From positions 8,165 to 72,164 of the forward strand of contig DATJVY010000053.1 in NCBI GenBank assembly GCA_035501615.1: a stretch of DNA of 64,000 bases, in the 5' to 3' direction. The stretch is from RPRB01 sp035501615. GTDB taxonomy: Bacteria > Myxococcota > Myxococcia > Myxococcales > Myxococcaceae. The notes under the pieces are model-generated. The model was not told the DNA's origin and made no database searches. It saw only the letters and a program-made list of their open reading frames with translations. This document shows, piece after piece, positions 25,003 to 32,629 of the stretch. Position numbers and translations under genes: made by a program. The stretch's first letter is position 1; every line of letters begins with the position of its first letter.

Positions 25003-26516
25003 CAGCGCTTCTCGGGCTTGAGCAGCGGGAAGAGGATGACGTCCCGGATGGAGGGCGTGTCGGTGAGGAGCATCGTCAGGCGGTCCACTCCGAGGCCCTC
25101 GCCGCCGGTGGGCGGCATCCCGTGCTCGAGGGCGCGGATGTAGTCCTCGTCGTAGTCCATCGTCTCCGTGGCCCCTCTCCTCTTGGCCTCGACCTGCGCC
25201 TCGAACCGGCCCTTCTGGTCCAGCGGGTCATTCAGCTCGCTGAACCCGTTGGCGATCTCCCGCCCGACGATGAACAGCTCGAACCGGTCGGCGATTTCGG
25301 GCCGGGCGTCGTTTCGCCGGGCGAGCGGGCTGATCTCGGTGGGAAACTCGGTGACGAAGGTCGGCTGGACCAGCCGGGGCTCCACCCCGTGCTCGAAGAG
25401 GACCGCCAGCATGGCCCCGGGGCCGAGCGGCTCGAGGTGGCGACGCTCGCTCTCGGGAAGCTTCGGGGCGATCTCCGCCCGGAGCCGATCGGGATCGCGG
25501 AGGTCCGACTCGCTCAGCGCGGGGAAGGCCTCCCGGACCGCCCGGGCCATGGGGAGCCGCGGCCAGGGCGGGGTGAAGTCGATGGTCTGGCCCTGGTACG
25601 GCACCCTCGTCGAGCCGGTCACCCGCTCCGCCGCCCCGGAGAGCATCTCCTCCGTCTGGGCCATCATGTCCTCGAAGGTGGCGTAAGCCTGGTACCACTC
25701 GAGCATCGTGAACTCGGGGTTGTGGCGAGTGCTGACGCCCTCGTTCCGGAAGTTGCGGTTGATCTCGTAGACCCGCTCGATGCCTCCCACCACCAGGCGC
25801 TTCAGGTGGAGCTCGGGGGCGATGCGGAGGTAGAGCGGGATGTCCAGCGCGTTGTGGTGGGTGCTGAAGGGCCGCGCGGCGGCTCCGCTCACCAGGCCGT
25901 GCATCATGGGCGTCTCGACCTCGACGAAGCCCCGGGCGTCGAGGAACTCGCGCAGGTACCGGATGAGCCGCGTCCGGCGGAGAAAGACCTCCTTCACCTC
26001 GGGGTTCGAGACGAGGTCCAGGTAGCGCTGGCGGTACCGGGTCTCCACGTCGGCCAAACCGTGCCACTTCTCGGGCGGAGCGCGCAGCGCCTTGGTGAGC
26101 GGAAGGTACTCGGTGGCCGCCAGGGTGAGCTCGCCGGTCTTGCTCCGGAAGAGCGTGCCCTTCGCCGCGACGAAGTCACCCAGGTCGGTGAGCTTGAACC
26201 GCTCGAACTGGTCGCCCAGCGCGTCCTTCTTCACGTGGACTTGCAGCTCGCCGCTCCGGTCCCGGAGCTTGAGGAAGGCCGCCTTCCCGAAGCTGCGGAG
26301 CGCCACCACCCGGCCGGCGATGGAATAGCTGGGCTTCGAGCCCTCGAGCTGCTCCGCAGTGTCGCCGGCGTGCTTCCGCGCGACGTCGCCGGCCAGGTCG
26401 GGCGGATGGAAGCCGTTCCCGAAGGGGTTGCAGCCCAGGGCGCGCAGGCGCTCCGCCTTCTCCAGGCGTTGCGCGTAGAGCTCCTGCTCCTTCGCCGATT
26501 CGGTTGGGTCGCTCAC
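25002..26516 (-). CDS. lysS: Lysyl-tRNA synthetase, class II
   Basis: 504-residue cytoplasmic enzyme charging tRNA-Lys. It has an N-terminal OB anticodon-binding domain (about 60-170). In the class IIb catalytic core, motif 1 is FVEVETPMMHGLVSGA, motif 2 FRNEGVSTRHNPEFTMLEWY, and motif 3 GGEGLGVDRLTMLLTD near the end. The start is GTG 26516, 16 bp after the prfB stop. The prfB-lysS-lol order recurs in many proteobacteria; this gene links translation with the lipoprotein-release genes and shares 1 bp with the downstream permease. Confidence 0.96.
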   Translation of the reverse strand: MSDPTESAKEQELYAQRLEKAERLRALGCNPFGNGFHPPDLAGDVARKHAGDTAEQLEGSKPSYSIAGRVVALRSFGKAAFLKLRDRSGELQVHVKKDALGDQFERFKLTDLGDFVAAKGTLFRSKTGELTLAATEYLPLTKALRAPPEKWHGLADVETRYRQRYLDLVSNPEVKEVFLRRTRLIRYLREFLDARGFVEVETPMMHGLVSGAAARPFSTHHNALDIPLYLRIAPELHLKRLVVGGIERVYEINRNFRNEGVSTRHNPEFTMLEWYQAYATFEDMMAQTEEMLSGAAERVTGSTRVPYQGQTIDFTPPWPRLPMARAVREAFPALSESDLRDPDRLRAEIAPKLPESERRHLEPLGPGAMLAVLFEHGVEPRLVQPTFVTEFPTEISPLARRNDARPEIADRFELFIVGREIANGFSELNDPLDQKGRFEAQVEAKRRGATETMDYDEDYIRALEHGMPPTGGEGLGVDRLTMLLTDTPSIRDVILFPLLKPEKR

Positions 26517-26532
26517 GGTCAGCAGGCCTCTC

Positions 26533-27652
26533 CTACTCCGGAACGGCGCGGTTGGGATTCTTCACGCCCAGCAGCTGGGCAGTGACGAAGGAGTCCAGGT
26601 CCCCGTCCAGGACCTTGTCCACGTTCCCGGTCTCGACCCCGGTGCGAAGATCCTTCACCAGCCGGTATGGGGCGAGCACGTAGCTGCGGATCTGCGAGCC
26701 GAAGGCGATGTCCTTCTTCTGGGACTCGGCCTCGTCCCGGACCTGGTTTCGCTTCTGCAGCTCGAGGTCGTAGAGGCGCGAGCGGAGGATCTTCCAGGCC
26801 ATGTCGCGGTTGGCGTGCTGGCTGCGCTCGTTCTGCATGGCGACGGTGATCCCGGTCGGGACGTGGGTGAGGCGGACGGCCGAGGAGGTCTTGTTGACCT
26901 TCTGGCCCCCTGCCCCGCTGGCCCGGTACACGTCGACCCGGACGTCCTTCTCCGGGATGTCGATGACGATGTCGTCGTCCACCTCGGGGTAGACGGTCAC
27001 CGAGGCGAAGGAGGTCTGGCGGCGGGCGTTGGCGTCGAAGGGGCTGATCCGGACCAGCCGGTGCACGCCGTTCTCCGCCTTGAGGTAGCCGTAGGCGTTC
27101 TCGCCGGTCACCTTGATCAGGACGTTCTTCAGGCCCGCCTCCTCGCCGGCCACGAAGTCGTCGATCTCGACCGCCCAGCCCTTCGACTCGGAGTACCGGG
27201 AATACATGCGGAGCAGCATCGCCGCCCAGTCCATGGACTCGGTGCCGCCCGCGCCGGCGTTGATCTCCATGTAGGCGTTGGCGTGGTCGTTCTCGCCGGA
27301 GAGCATTCGCTGGAGCTCGAGGCGCTCGACGTCATGCTCCACCGCGTCGAGCGAGCCCTCGGCCTCGGCGCGCGCGGCGTCGTCGCCGGCCTCGGCGGCG
27401 AGATCGAGCAGCGTCCGGGCGTCGTCCAGGCTCCGCTCCACCCGCTCGAAGGTCTGGACCTGCGCCTCGAGGCCTGCCTTCTCCTTGAGGAGGCCCTGCG
27501 CCTTGACCTGGTCGTTCCAGAAGGCCGGCTGGCTCGCGTCCCGGTCGATCAGCGCGATGCGCGACCGCTTGCGGTCGAGGTCAAAGATGCCCCCGGAGCG
27601 CGTCCAGGCGCGCCTGCAGAGAGCCGATTCTTTCCTTCGCGTCGATGGGCAT
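26533..27652 (-). CDS. prfB: Peptide chain release factor 2, expressed by programmed +1 frameshift
   Basis: RF2 ends translation at UGA and UAA. The gene begins at ATG 27652 and hits an in-frame UGA after 23 codons (27583-27581). A +1 slip on CTT-TGA-C continues into the 349-codon second frame, giving about 372 residues, normal for RF2. The second frame has the RF2 anticodon-like motif SPF (RISPFDANARRQTSF) and the catalytic GGQ in ASGAGGQKVNK. The slip site is preceded by CGGGGG, matching the internal Shine-Dalgarno-like element of E. coli prfB. It lies 11 bp after lnt and just upstream of lysS. Confidence 0.96.
27580..27595 (-). promoter_or_regulatory. prfB programmed +1 frameshift site
   Basis: The mRNA reads CGG GGG CAT CTT UGA C, almost identical to the E. 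coli RF2 site (AGG GGG TAT CTT TGA C). The UGA sits at 27583-27581. When RF2 is scarce the ribosome slips from CTT and reads GAC onward, so RF2 regulates its own synthesis. The purine-rich CGGGGG is the expected internal anti-Shine-Dalgarno contact. Confidence 0.95.
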
Positions 27653-27663
27653 GGCGAACGTGG

Positions 27664-29379
27664 TCAGGGCCGGGCGCGGCGGAGGCGGATCAGGGCCACC
27701 AGCCCCGAGAGCCCGGCGAAGAGCGCGGCAAGGTACGCGGGAACGTCACCGATGACAACGTAGGGAGTGCGGCCCTCGAGGAGCGGCAGCTCCGCCATGC
27801 GCCACTCGGGGCCGGTGAGCTCCGCGGCGGAGACCGCCAGACGGTCGCTGGGCACGATGCCGACGTCGGTCGCGTCGGAGATCCGGCCCACCGGATCGAT
27901 GAATGCGCTCACCCCCGTGTTGGCCGCGCGGGCCACCGGGCGCCCGGTCTCGACCGCGCGGCTGGCCACCATGTGGAGGAACTGGAACGGCGCCGACGAG
28001 AAGCCGTACCAGGCGTCGTTGGTCATGTTGACCAGCACCTGGGCGCCGTTCCGGGCGTAGGTGCGGGAGATCTCCGGGAAGATGGCGTCGTAGCAGATCT
28101 CGATCGCCAGCCGGACCGGGGGCGCATCGGCGCGCCGGAGCACCGCCGGACTGAGGTCGTTGCCGGGGGTGAAGCTCGCCCCGACGATGTTCCCGATGGG
28201 GAGCACCTCGTCCATGTTCAGGGGGACGTACTCCCCGAAGGGCACCAGGTGGTTCTTCACGTAGTGGTGGGCGATGCCCAGCGTCGGGTCGAGCAGGAAG
28301 GCGGCGTTCTCGTTTCCCTTGCGGAGGTTCTTCGGATCGTACACGTCGACGCCCACCAGGAGGCCGGCGCGGTACCCACCGGGGCGGAGCCCGACGTCGG
28401 TCAGCCGGGTGACGCCGGTGGGAAAGGCGAGCGGGTAGCTCCCCTCCGGCCAGACGATGAGATCGGCGCCGGCCTGGTCCGCGGCGTCGGTGGGCGGCAG
28501 GTAGCGGCCGAGGATGGTCGCAGCGCGGGAGCTGCCCCGGCCCATCTTCAGCTTCTGGTCGATGTTGGCCTGGATCACCGCCGCCCGGAGCCGGGGGGCG
28601 GCGGCCGCCGCCCGGTCCATCGCGCGGACGTGGAACGCGCCGTAGACGTGTCCCAGCACGAGGACCGCCGCCGCGACGGCCAGGAGCGCGCGGGGCATCG
28701 GCCGCTCGCGCAGCCGCCGCCAGCGCCAGCCCTCGTAGAGCGCCCCGTTCACCACCGCCACCGCGAGCGCGATGCCGTACACCCCGCCGAGGCTGGCCAC
28801 CTGATGGAACCAGAGGTTCCGGGTCTGGGTGTAGCCGAGGTTGGCCCAGGGGAAGCCGGAGCAGAAGTAGTTGCGCATCAGCTCGGAGGCCATCCACACC
28901 GGGCCCACGGTCCAGCCCATGCTCCAGCCGAGCCCGCGCTCGAGGAGGCGAAGGAGGCCGGCGGCGAGCGCCCAGTGGAACGCGCACCAGGCCACCAGCA
29001 GCTCCAGCGCGGGGATGCTGAGCCAGTTGGGCATCCCGCCGAAGGTCACCATCGCCACGTTCACCCACCAGAAGGCGCCGGTGAAGAACACCATCCCGCC
29101 CAGCTGCCCGGCCCAGAACGCCCGCCAGGGCGAGAGGCGGCGGATGGCGAGCAGCAGCGGGACGAGACAGACGAAGGCCAGCGGCTCGAGGATGCCGGAG
29201 GCGAACAGCTCCCGCCGCGGGCCCACCGGGAAGGCGATGGGGAAGGCGGCGGCACCGAGCAGGCCGCTGAGGACGAGCGCTCCCAGGCGCCACGGGACGA
29301 GCAGGCGCTCGGGGCGGGCGGGGACCGAGCCCGGGGCGGGAGTCGGTTCGGGCGGGGGCGGGAGGGCGACGGCGGACAT
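27664..29379 (-). CDS. lnt: Apolipoprotein N-acyltransferase
   Basis: Inner-membrane enzyme that adds the third acyl chain to the N-terminal cysteine of lipoproteins, needed for Lol-dependent release. The 571-residue product has about six N-terminal helices, a periplasmic nitrilase domain and one C-terminal helix. The catalytic triad is visible: E312 in VWPEGS, K375 in HHYVKNHLVPFGEYVP and C429 in AIEICYDAIFPE. A Pro-rich cytoplasmic N-terminus of about 25 residues is extra. It sits between ybeY and prfB. Together with the Lol and lptE genes it shows that lipoprotein sorting is concentrated in this window. Confidence 0.95.
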   Translation of the reverse strand: MSAVALPPPPEPTPAPGSVPARPERLLVPWRLGALVLSGLLGAAAFPIAFPVGPRRELFASGILEPLAFVCLVPLLLAIRRLSPWRAFWAGQLGGMVFFTGAFWWVNVAMVTFGGMPNWLSIPALELLVAWCAFHWALAAGLLRLLERGLGWSMGWTVGPVWMASELMRNYFCSGFPWANLGYTQTRNLWFHQVASLGGVYGIALAVAVVNGALYEGWRWRRLRERPMPRALLAVAAAVLVLGHVYGAFHVRAMDRAAAAAPRLRAAVIQANIDQKLKMGRGSSRAATILGRYLPPTDAADQAGADLIVWPEGSYPLAFPTGVTRLTDVGLRPGGYRAGLLVGVDVYDPKNLRKGNENAAFLLDPTLGIAHHYVKNHLVPFGEYVPLNMDEVLPIGNIVGASFTPGNDLSPAVLRRADAPPVRLAIEICYDAIFPEISRTYARNGAQVLVNMTNDAWYGFSSAPFQFLHMVASRAVETGRPVARAANTGVSAFIDPVGRISDATDVGIVPSDRLAVSAAELTGPEWRMAELPLLEGRTPYVVIGDVPAYLAALFAGLSGLVALIRLRRARP

Positions 29380-29394
29380 CGGGCGGGAGTGCTC

Positions 29395-29928
29395 CTACCA
29401 GAACCCTCGGGCGCGCGCGTGTCGTCCCCGGGCGGTGCCACCCCCGGCCGCCGGAACCATGCCCGGGCGGCCCAGCAGCCGGTTCTCCAGGAACGCCATC
29501 CGCTCCGCATCTGCCCGGCGTTGGTGGTCGTGCCCCAGGAGGTGGAGGAGCCCGTGCGCCAGGTACAGGTCCAGCTCGTCCCCGAGGGTGCGACCCCGGG
29601 CCCGGGCCTGCCGGCGCGCCGTGTCCAGCGAGAGGATGACGTCGCCGAGGTGGCGCGGGCCGGGGGGCCCCGGGGGTGGCGACCCGGTGGGAAAGCTGAG
29701 GACGTCGGTCGGGCGGTCCTTCCGCCGCCAGCTGCGGTTGAGCGCCCGGATGCCCGCGTCGTCGGTGAGGAGCACCGAGAGCTCGACCCGCTCGAGGTCG
29801 AGGGTGGCGAGGAAGCGGCGCGCGCTGCGACGGAGGCGGGCGACGAGCGGGCCGGGAGCGGAGGGTCCCGCGACGCGGACCTCGATCACCGTGGTCGGAG
29901 CGGCACGACGGCGGCGGGGGGAGTCCAT
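29395..29928 (-). CDS. ybeY: Endoribonuclease YbeY
   Basis: Zinc-dependent endoribonuclease for 16S rRNA 3'-end maturation and ribosome quality control. The 177-residue product (ATG 29928) has NRSWRRKDRPTDVLSFP, then LGDVILS, then the metal-binding motif HGLLHLLGHDH, which is the H3-x-H5-x-GH signature of the family. A GTG at 30006 in the same frame would add 26 low-complexity residues and is less likely. The gene follows pgpH in the phoH-pgpH-ybeY order conserved in many bacteria, although here an extra permease gene interrupts phoH and pgpH. Confidence 0.93.
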   Translation of the reverse strand: MDSPRRRRAAPTTVIEVRVAGPSAPGPLVARLRRSARRFLATLDLERVELSVLLTDDAGIRALNRSWRRKDRPTDVLSFPTGSPPPGPPGPRHLGDVILSLDTARRQARARGRTLGDELDLYLAHGLLHLLGHDHQRRADAERMAFLENRLLGRPGMVPAAGGGTARGRHARARGFW

Positions 29929-30016
29929 CGGGGCCGATGCTAACCTCCGCGGACCTGCATGCCCCGGCGATCGACGGCTCGACGGTCGACCGCGCACGAC
30001 CGTCACCCGCGACTTC

Positions 30017-32425
30017 TCAACGACCCGGACCGCTCCCTCCGGCGCCCCCTCGACGGGTCTCCTCCGGACGCGGAGTCTTGACTGGCCCCTGCGTCCGCCC
30101 CTCGGGCGCGAGCGCCAGTCCTCCGGGGCGTCCCGCTCCGAATGCGCCTGGCGGATAGGCCGGCCGCGAGTGGTAGATGCCCTCCAGGGTGTGGAGGAAG
30201 GACACCGAGATGGCGTTCAGGTCCCGGAGGGTGAGGTCGCACTCGTCCAGCTGGCCCTCGGTGAACACCACGGTGATGATCCGCTGCACCAGCGCCCGCA
30301 GCCGCTCGCTGGTCGGCTCCGGCATGGCCCGGCTCGCCGCCTCCACCGCATCGGCCAGCATCACCAGGGCCGCCTCGCGGAACTGGGGCCGCGGCCCGGT
30401 GTAGCGGAAGAGCGCGTCGTCCACCGCCCCTTCCCTCCCCTCGGCCTCCTTCGTCGCCTTGTGGTGGAAGTAGCCCACCAGCCGGGTGCCGTGGTGCTGG
30501 GCGATGACGTCCTGCACCGCGCGCGGCAGCTTGTAGCGCCGCGCGAGCTCCAGCCCGTCGGTGACGTGGCGCTTGATGATGACCGCGCTCATCCCCGGAG
30601 CGAGACAGTCGTGCGGGTTCTCCCCCTTCTGGTTCTCGCCGAAGTAGAGCGGATTCTTCCCCTTCCCGATGTCGTGGTAGTAGGCGCAGGTCCTCGAGAG
30701 CAGCGGGTTGCAGCCCGTCGCCTCCGCCGCCGCCTCCACCAGCGAGCCGACGATGATGCTGTGGTGGTAGGTGCCCGGGCTCTGGACGATGAGCTCCTTG
30801 AGGGCCGGGTGGTTCAGGTTCGCCAGCTCGAGCAGCTTGAGGTCGCTCGCGTAGCCGAAGCTCGACTCGAGCAGCGGCGTCAGCGCCAGCGCCAGGGTGG
30901 GGACGACCAGGGCCGAGCCGAGTCCGGCGAAGCACGCGGCGAGCAGCGCATCGCGGGCCGAGCCCTTCCCCGCCGCGAGCCCGAAGGCCAGCACCACCCC
31001 GGCGTTCACGAAGCCCACCCAGGCCCCGCTCCGGAAGAGCGCCGCCCGGTCGCGGGCGCGTGCGACGTGCGTCGCCGCCACCAGGCTCCCCAGCAGCCCG
31101 TAGACCGCGAAGAACAGCGAGTTCCCGAGCATCACTCCCACCAGCGTCGAGAGCACCAGCCCGAAGAACAGCGCCAGCTCCTGGTTGAGCAGCAACCGGA
31201 CCAGCATCGCTCCCGCCGCGATCGGGAGCAGCACCAGCAGCGCCTGCATCGGGAGCACCGGCCAGCGGTCGTGGAGCGCCTCGGCGACGGCCGCCGCCAG
31301 CCGGAACGTGGCGAGCAGCACGACCAGCAGCACCCCGAGGAGCAGCCCGTCGCGCCGGGTGGGCCGGAACCGCCGGAAGGCCTTTCGGTGGAAGGTCCAA
31401 ATGCCCCCCAGCAGGAGCGCGACCAGCGCCGCCGTCCCCACGGTCGCCTCCACCACGTCGAAGCGGTCGGTCTGGGCCCGCATCGCCGCGAGCATCCGGA
31501 GATGGTCCGGGGTGACCAGCTCACCGTCCCCGATGATCTTCTGGCCCTTCTTGATCTGGATGACCGCGTCCTTGACCAAGGCGGCGGCCACCGCCCGGCG
31601 GCGCTCGGTCTCCGCGATGTTGGCGGTGAGGTTGGGCCGCAGCGCGCGCTTCGCGATGCGCAGCACCGCCCGTCGGAGGAGCGCCGGTGCGTCGGGCAGG
31701 ACGTTCCCGGGAAGGGTGGCCCAGCGGTCCATCTCCGCCCGCGCCTCGCGGACGTCGAGCACAGCCGGTGGCGACACCGCGCTGGGATGCTCGGCCCCGT
31801 CGCCGAGGTCCCGGATGGTCAGGAAGCTCCCCGGGGGACCGAGGTCCTCGCGCGCCCCGACCACCGGCCCGAGGTAGCCGCGGGAGAGCACCGAGAGGAC
31901 GGCGTGCTCCACCTCGGGTGAGGCGTGGGCATCCACCAGCGCCTTCCAGTCCTCGTCTTCGACCTCGAACAGCCGTTGCTCGAAGGTCTGCCGGGCCTGG
32001 GCGAGCGCCGTTGCGTCCGGCGGCTCGGGCCTCCGGCGCGCCGGTCCGGGCTTGGCCGGCGCCTCGAGGTGGGTCAGCCCGATGCGGAGCGCAGCGAACG
32101 CCTCCTGCACCGCTCCCTGCACCTCGGGGACGACCGCGGGGTTGAAGTCGAACACCGGACGGACGCTGGCGCGGGCGTCCTGGCGGCGCCGGTCGGTCAG
32201 CGCCGCGTCGGGGATGTCGTAGTCCCGGGTGGCCTTGTAGCCCGCCGCCGAGGTGCTCTCGAACGGCCGGCCCACGTCCTCGGGCCGGAGCTGCGGCAGG
32301 GTCTGGACCGCGAAGCCCGGGGCGACGAGGAGCCCGGACAGGACCGACACGACCGCGAGGAGTGTCAGCGCTGGGAGGGCCTGCCGGAGGCCCGACCGCC
32401 ACCGGCCCTTTCCGTCTTCGTCCAA
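30017..32425 (-). CDS. pgpH: 7TM-HD family phosphohydrolase PgpH (c-di-AMP phosphodiesterase type)
   Basis: 802-residue inner-membrane protein with the 7TMR-HD layout: one N-terminal helix (18-35), a long extracytoplasmic domain (about 40-320), seven helices (about 326-520) and a cytoplasmic HD domain. Metal ligands are H554/H555 in TYHHSIIVG and H584-D585 in YYHDIGKGKNPLYFGENQ, with QHHGTRLVGYFHHKA further on. In Listeria, PgpH hydrolyses c-di-AMP; whether this organism makes that nucleotide cannot be told here, since no diadenylate cyclase is in the window. A Pro/Gly-rich tail of about 40 residues follows the HD domain. Confidence 0.9.
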   Translation of the reverse strand: MDEDGKGRWRSGLRQALPALTLLAVVSVLSGLLVAPGFAVQTLPQLRPEDVGRPFESTSAAGYKATRDYDIPDAALTDRRRQDARASVRPVFDFNPAVVPEVQGAVQEAFAALRIGLTHLEAPAKPGPARRRPEPPDATALAQARQTFEQRLFEVEDEDWKALVDAHASPEVEHAVLSVLSRGYLGPVVGAREDLGPPGSFLTIRDLGDGAEHPSAVSPPAVLDVREARAEMDRWATLPGNVLPDAPALLRRAVLRIAKRALRPNLTANIAETERRRAVAAALVKDAVIQIKKGQKIIGDGELVTPDHLRMLAAMRAQTDRFDVVEATVGTAALVALLLGGIWTFHRKAFRRFRPTRRDGLLLGVLLVVLLATFRLAAAVAEALHDRWPVLPMQALLVLLPIAAGAMLVRLLLNQELALFFGLVLSTLVGVMLGNSLFFAVYGLLGSLVAATHVARARDRAALFRSGAWVGFVNAGVVLAFGLAAGKGSARDALLAACFAGLGSALVVPTLALALTPLLESSFGYASDLKLLELANLNHPALKELIVQSPGTYHHSIIVGSLVEAAAEATGCNPLLSRTCAYYHDIGKGKNPLYFGENQKGENPHDCLAPGMSAVIIKRHVTDGLELARRYKLPRAVQDVIAQHHGTRLVGYFHHKATKEAEGREGAVDDALFRYTGPRPQFREAALVMLADAVEAASRAMPEPTSERLRALVQRIITVVFTEGQLDECDLTLRDLNAISVSFLHTLEGIYHSRPAYPPGAFGAGRPGGLALAPEGRTQGPVKTPRPEETRRGGAGGSGPGR

Positions 32426-32629
32426 GAGGCGGTCACCCTAGGGTCCTGCCCCGACAGCCGACAAGCGGGACGGCACGAGCGAGCAGCCGCCGAACGCGTT
32501 CCAGCAGCCACGCGATGTGTTCTGCGGTGGGCAGTCCGGGGGCCGCACCAGGGGGAGACTCGAGGAGCGGCGGGGTACGCAGCGCGTCCAGGCTCACGCG
32601 CCAGGAGCGCGGACGGTGTCCGGGCTCAC

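Noticed and set aside
26815..29943. Very long plus-strand open frame antisense to prfB and lnt
   Set aside because: Arg/Gly/His/Val-rich, with no domain pattern; explained by the scarcity of stop codons at high GC opposite real genes with clear motifs.
32433..32597. 54-codon minus-strand ORF between the ADOP permease and pgpH
   Set aside because: A GTG start and an amphipathic stretch (EHIAWLLERVRRLLA) are suggestive, but there is no clear ribosome-binding site or family, and short open frames are common at this GC content.
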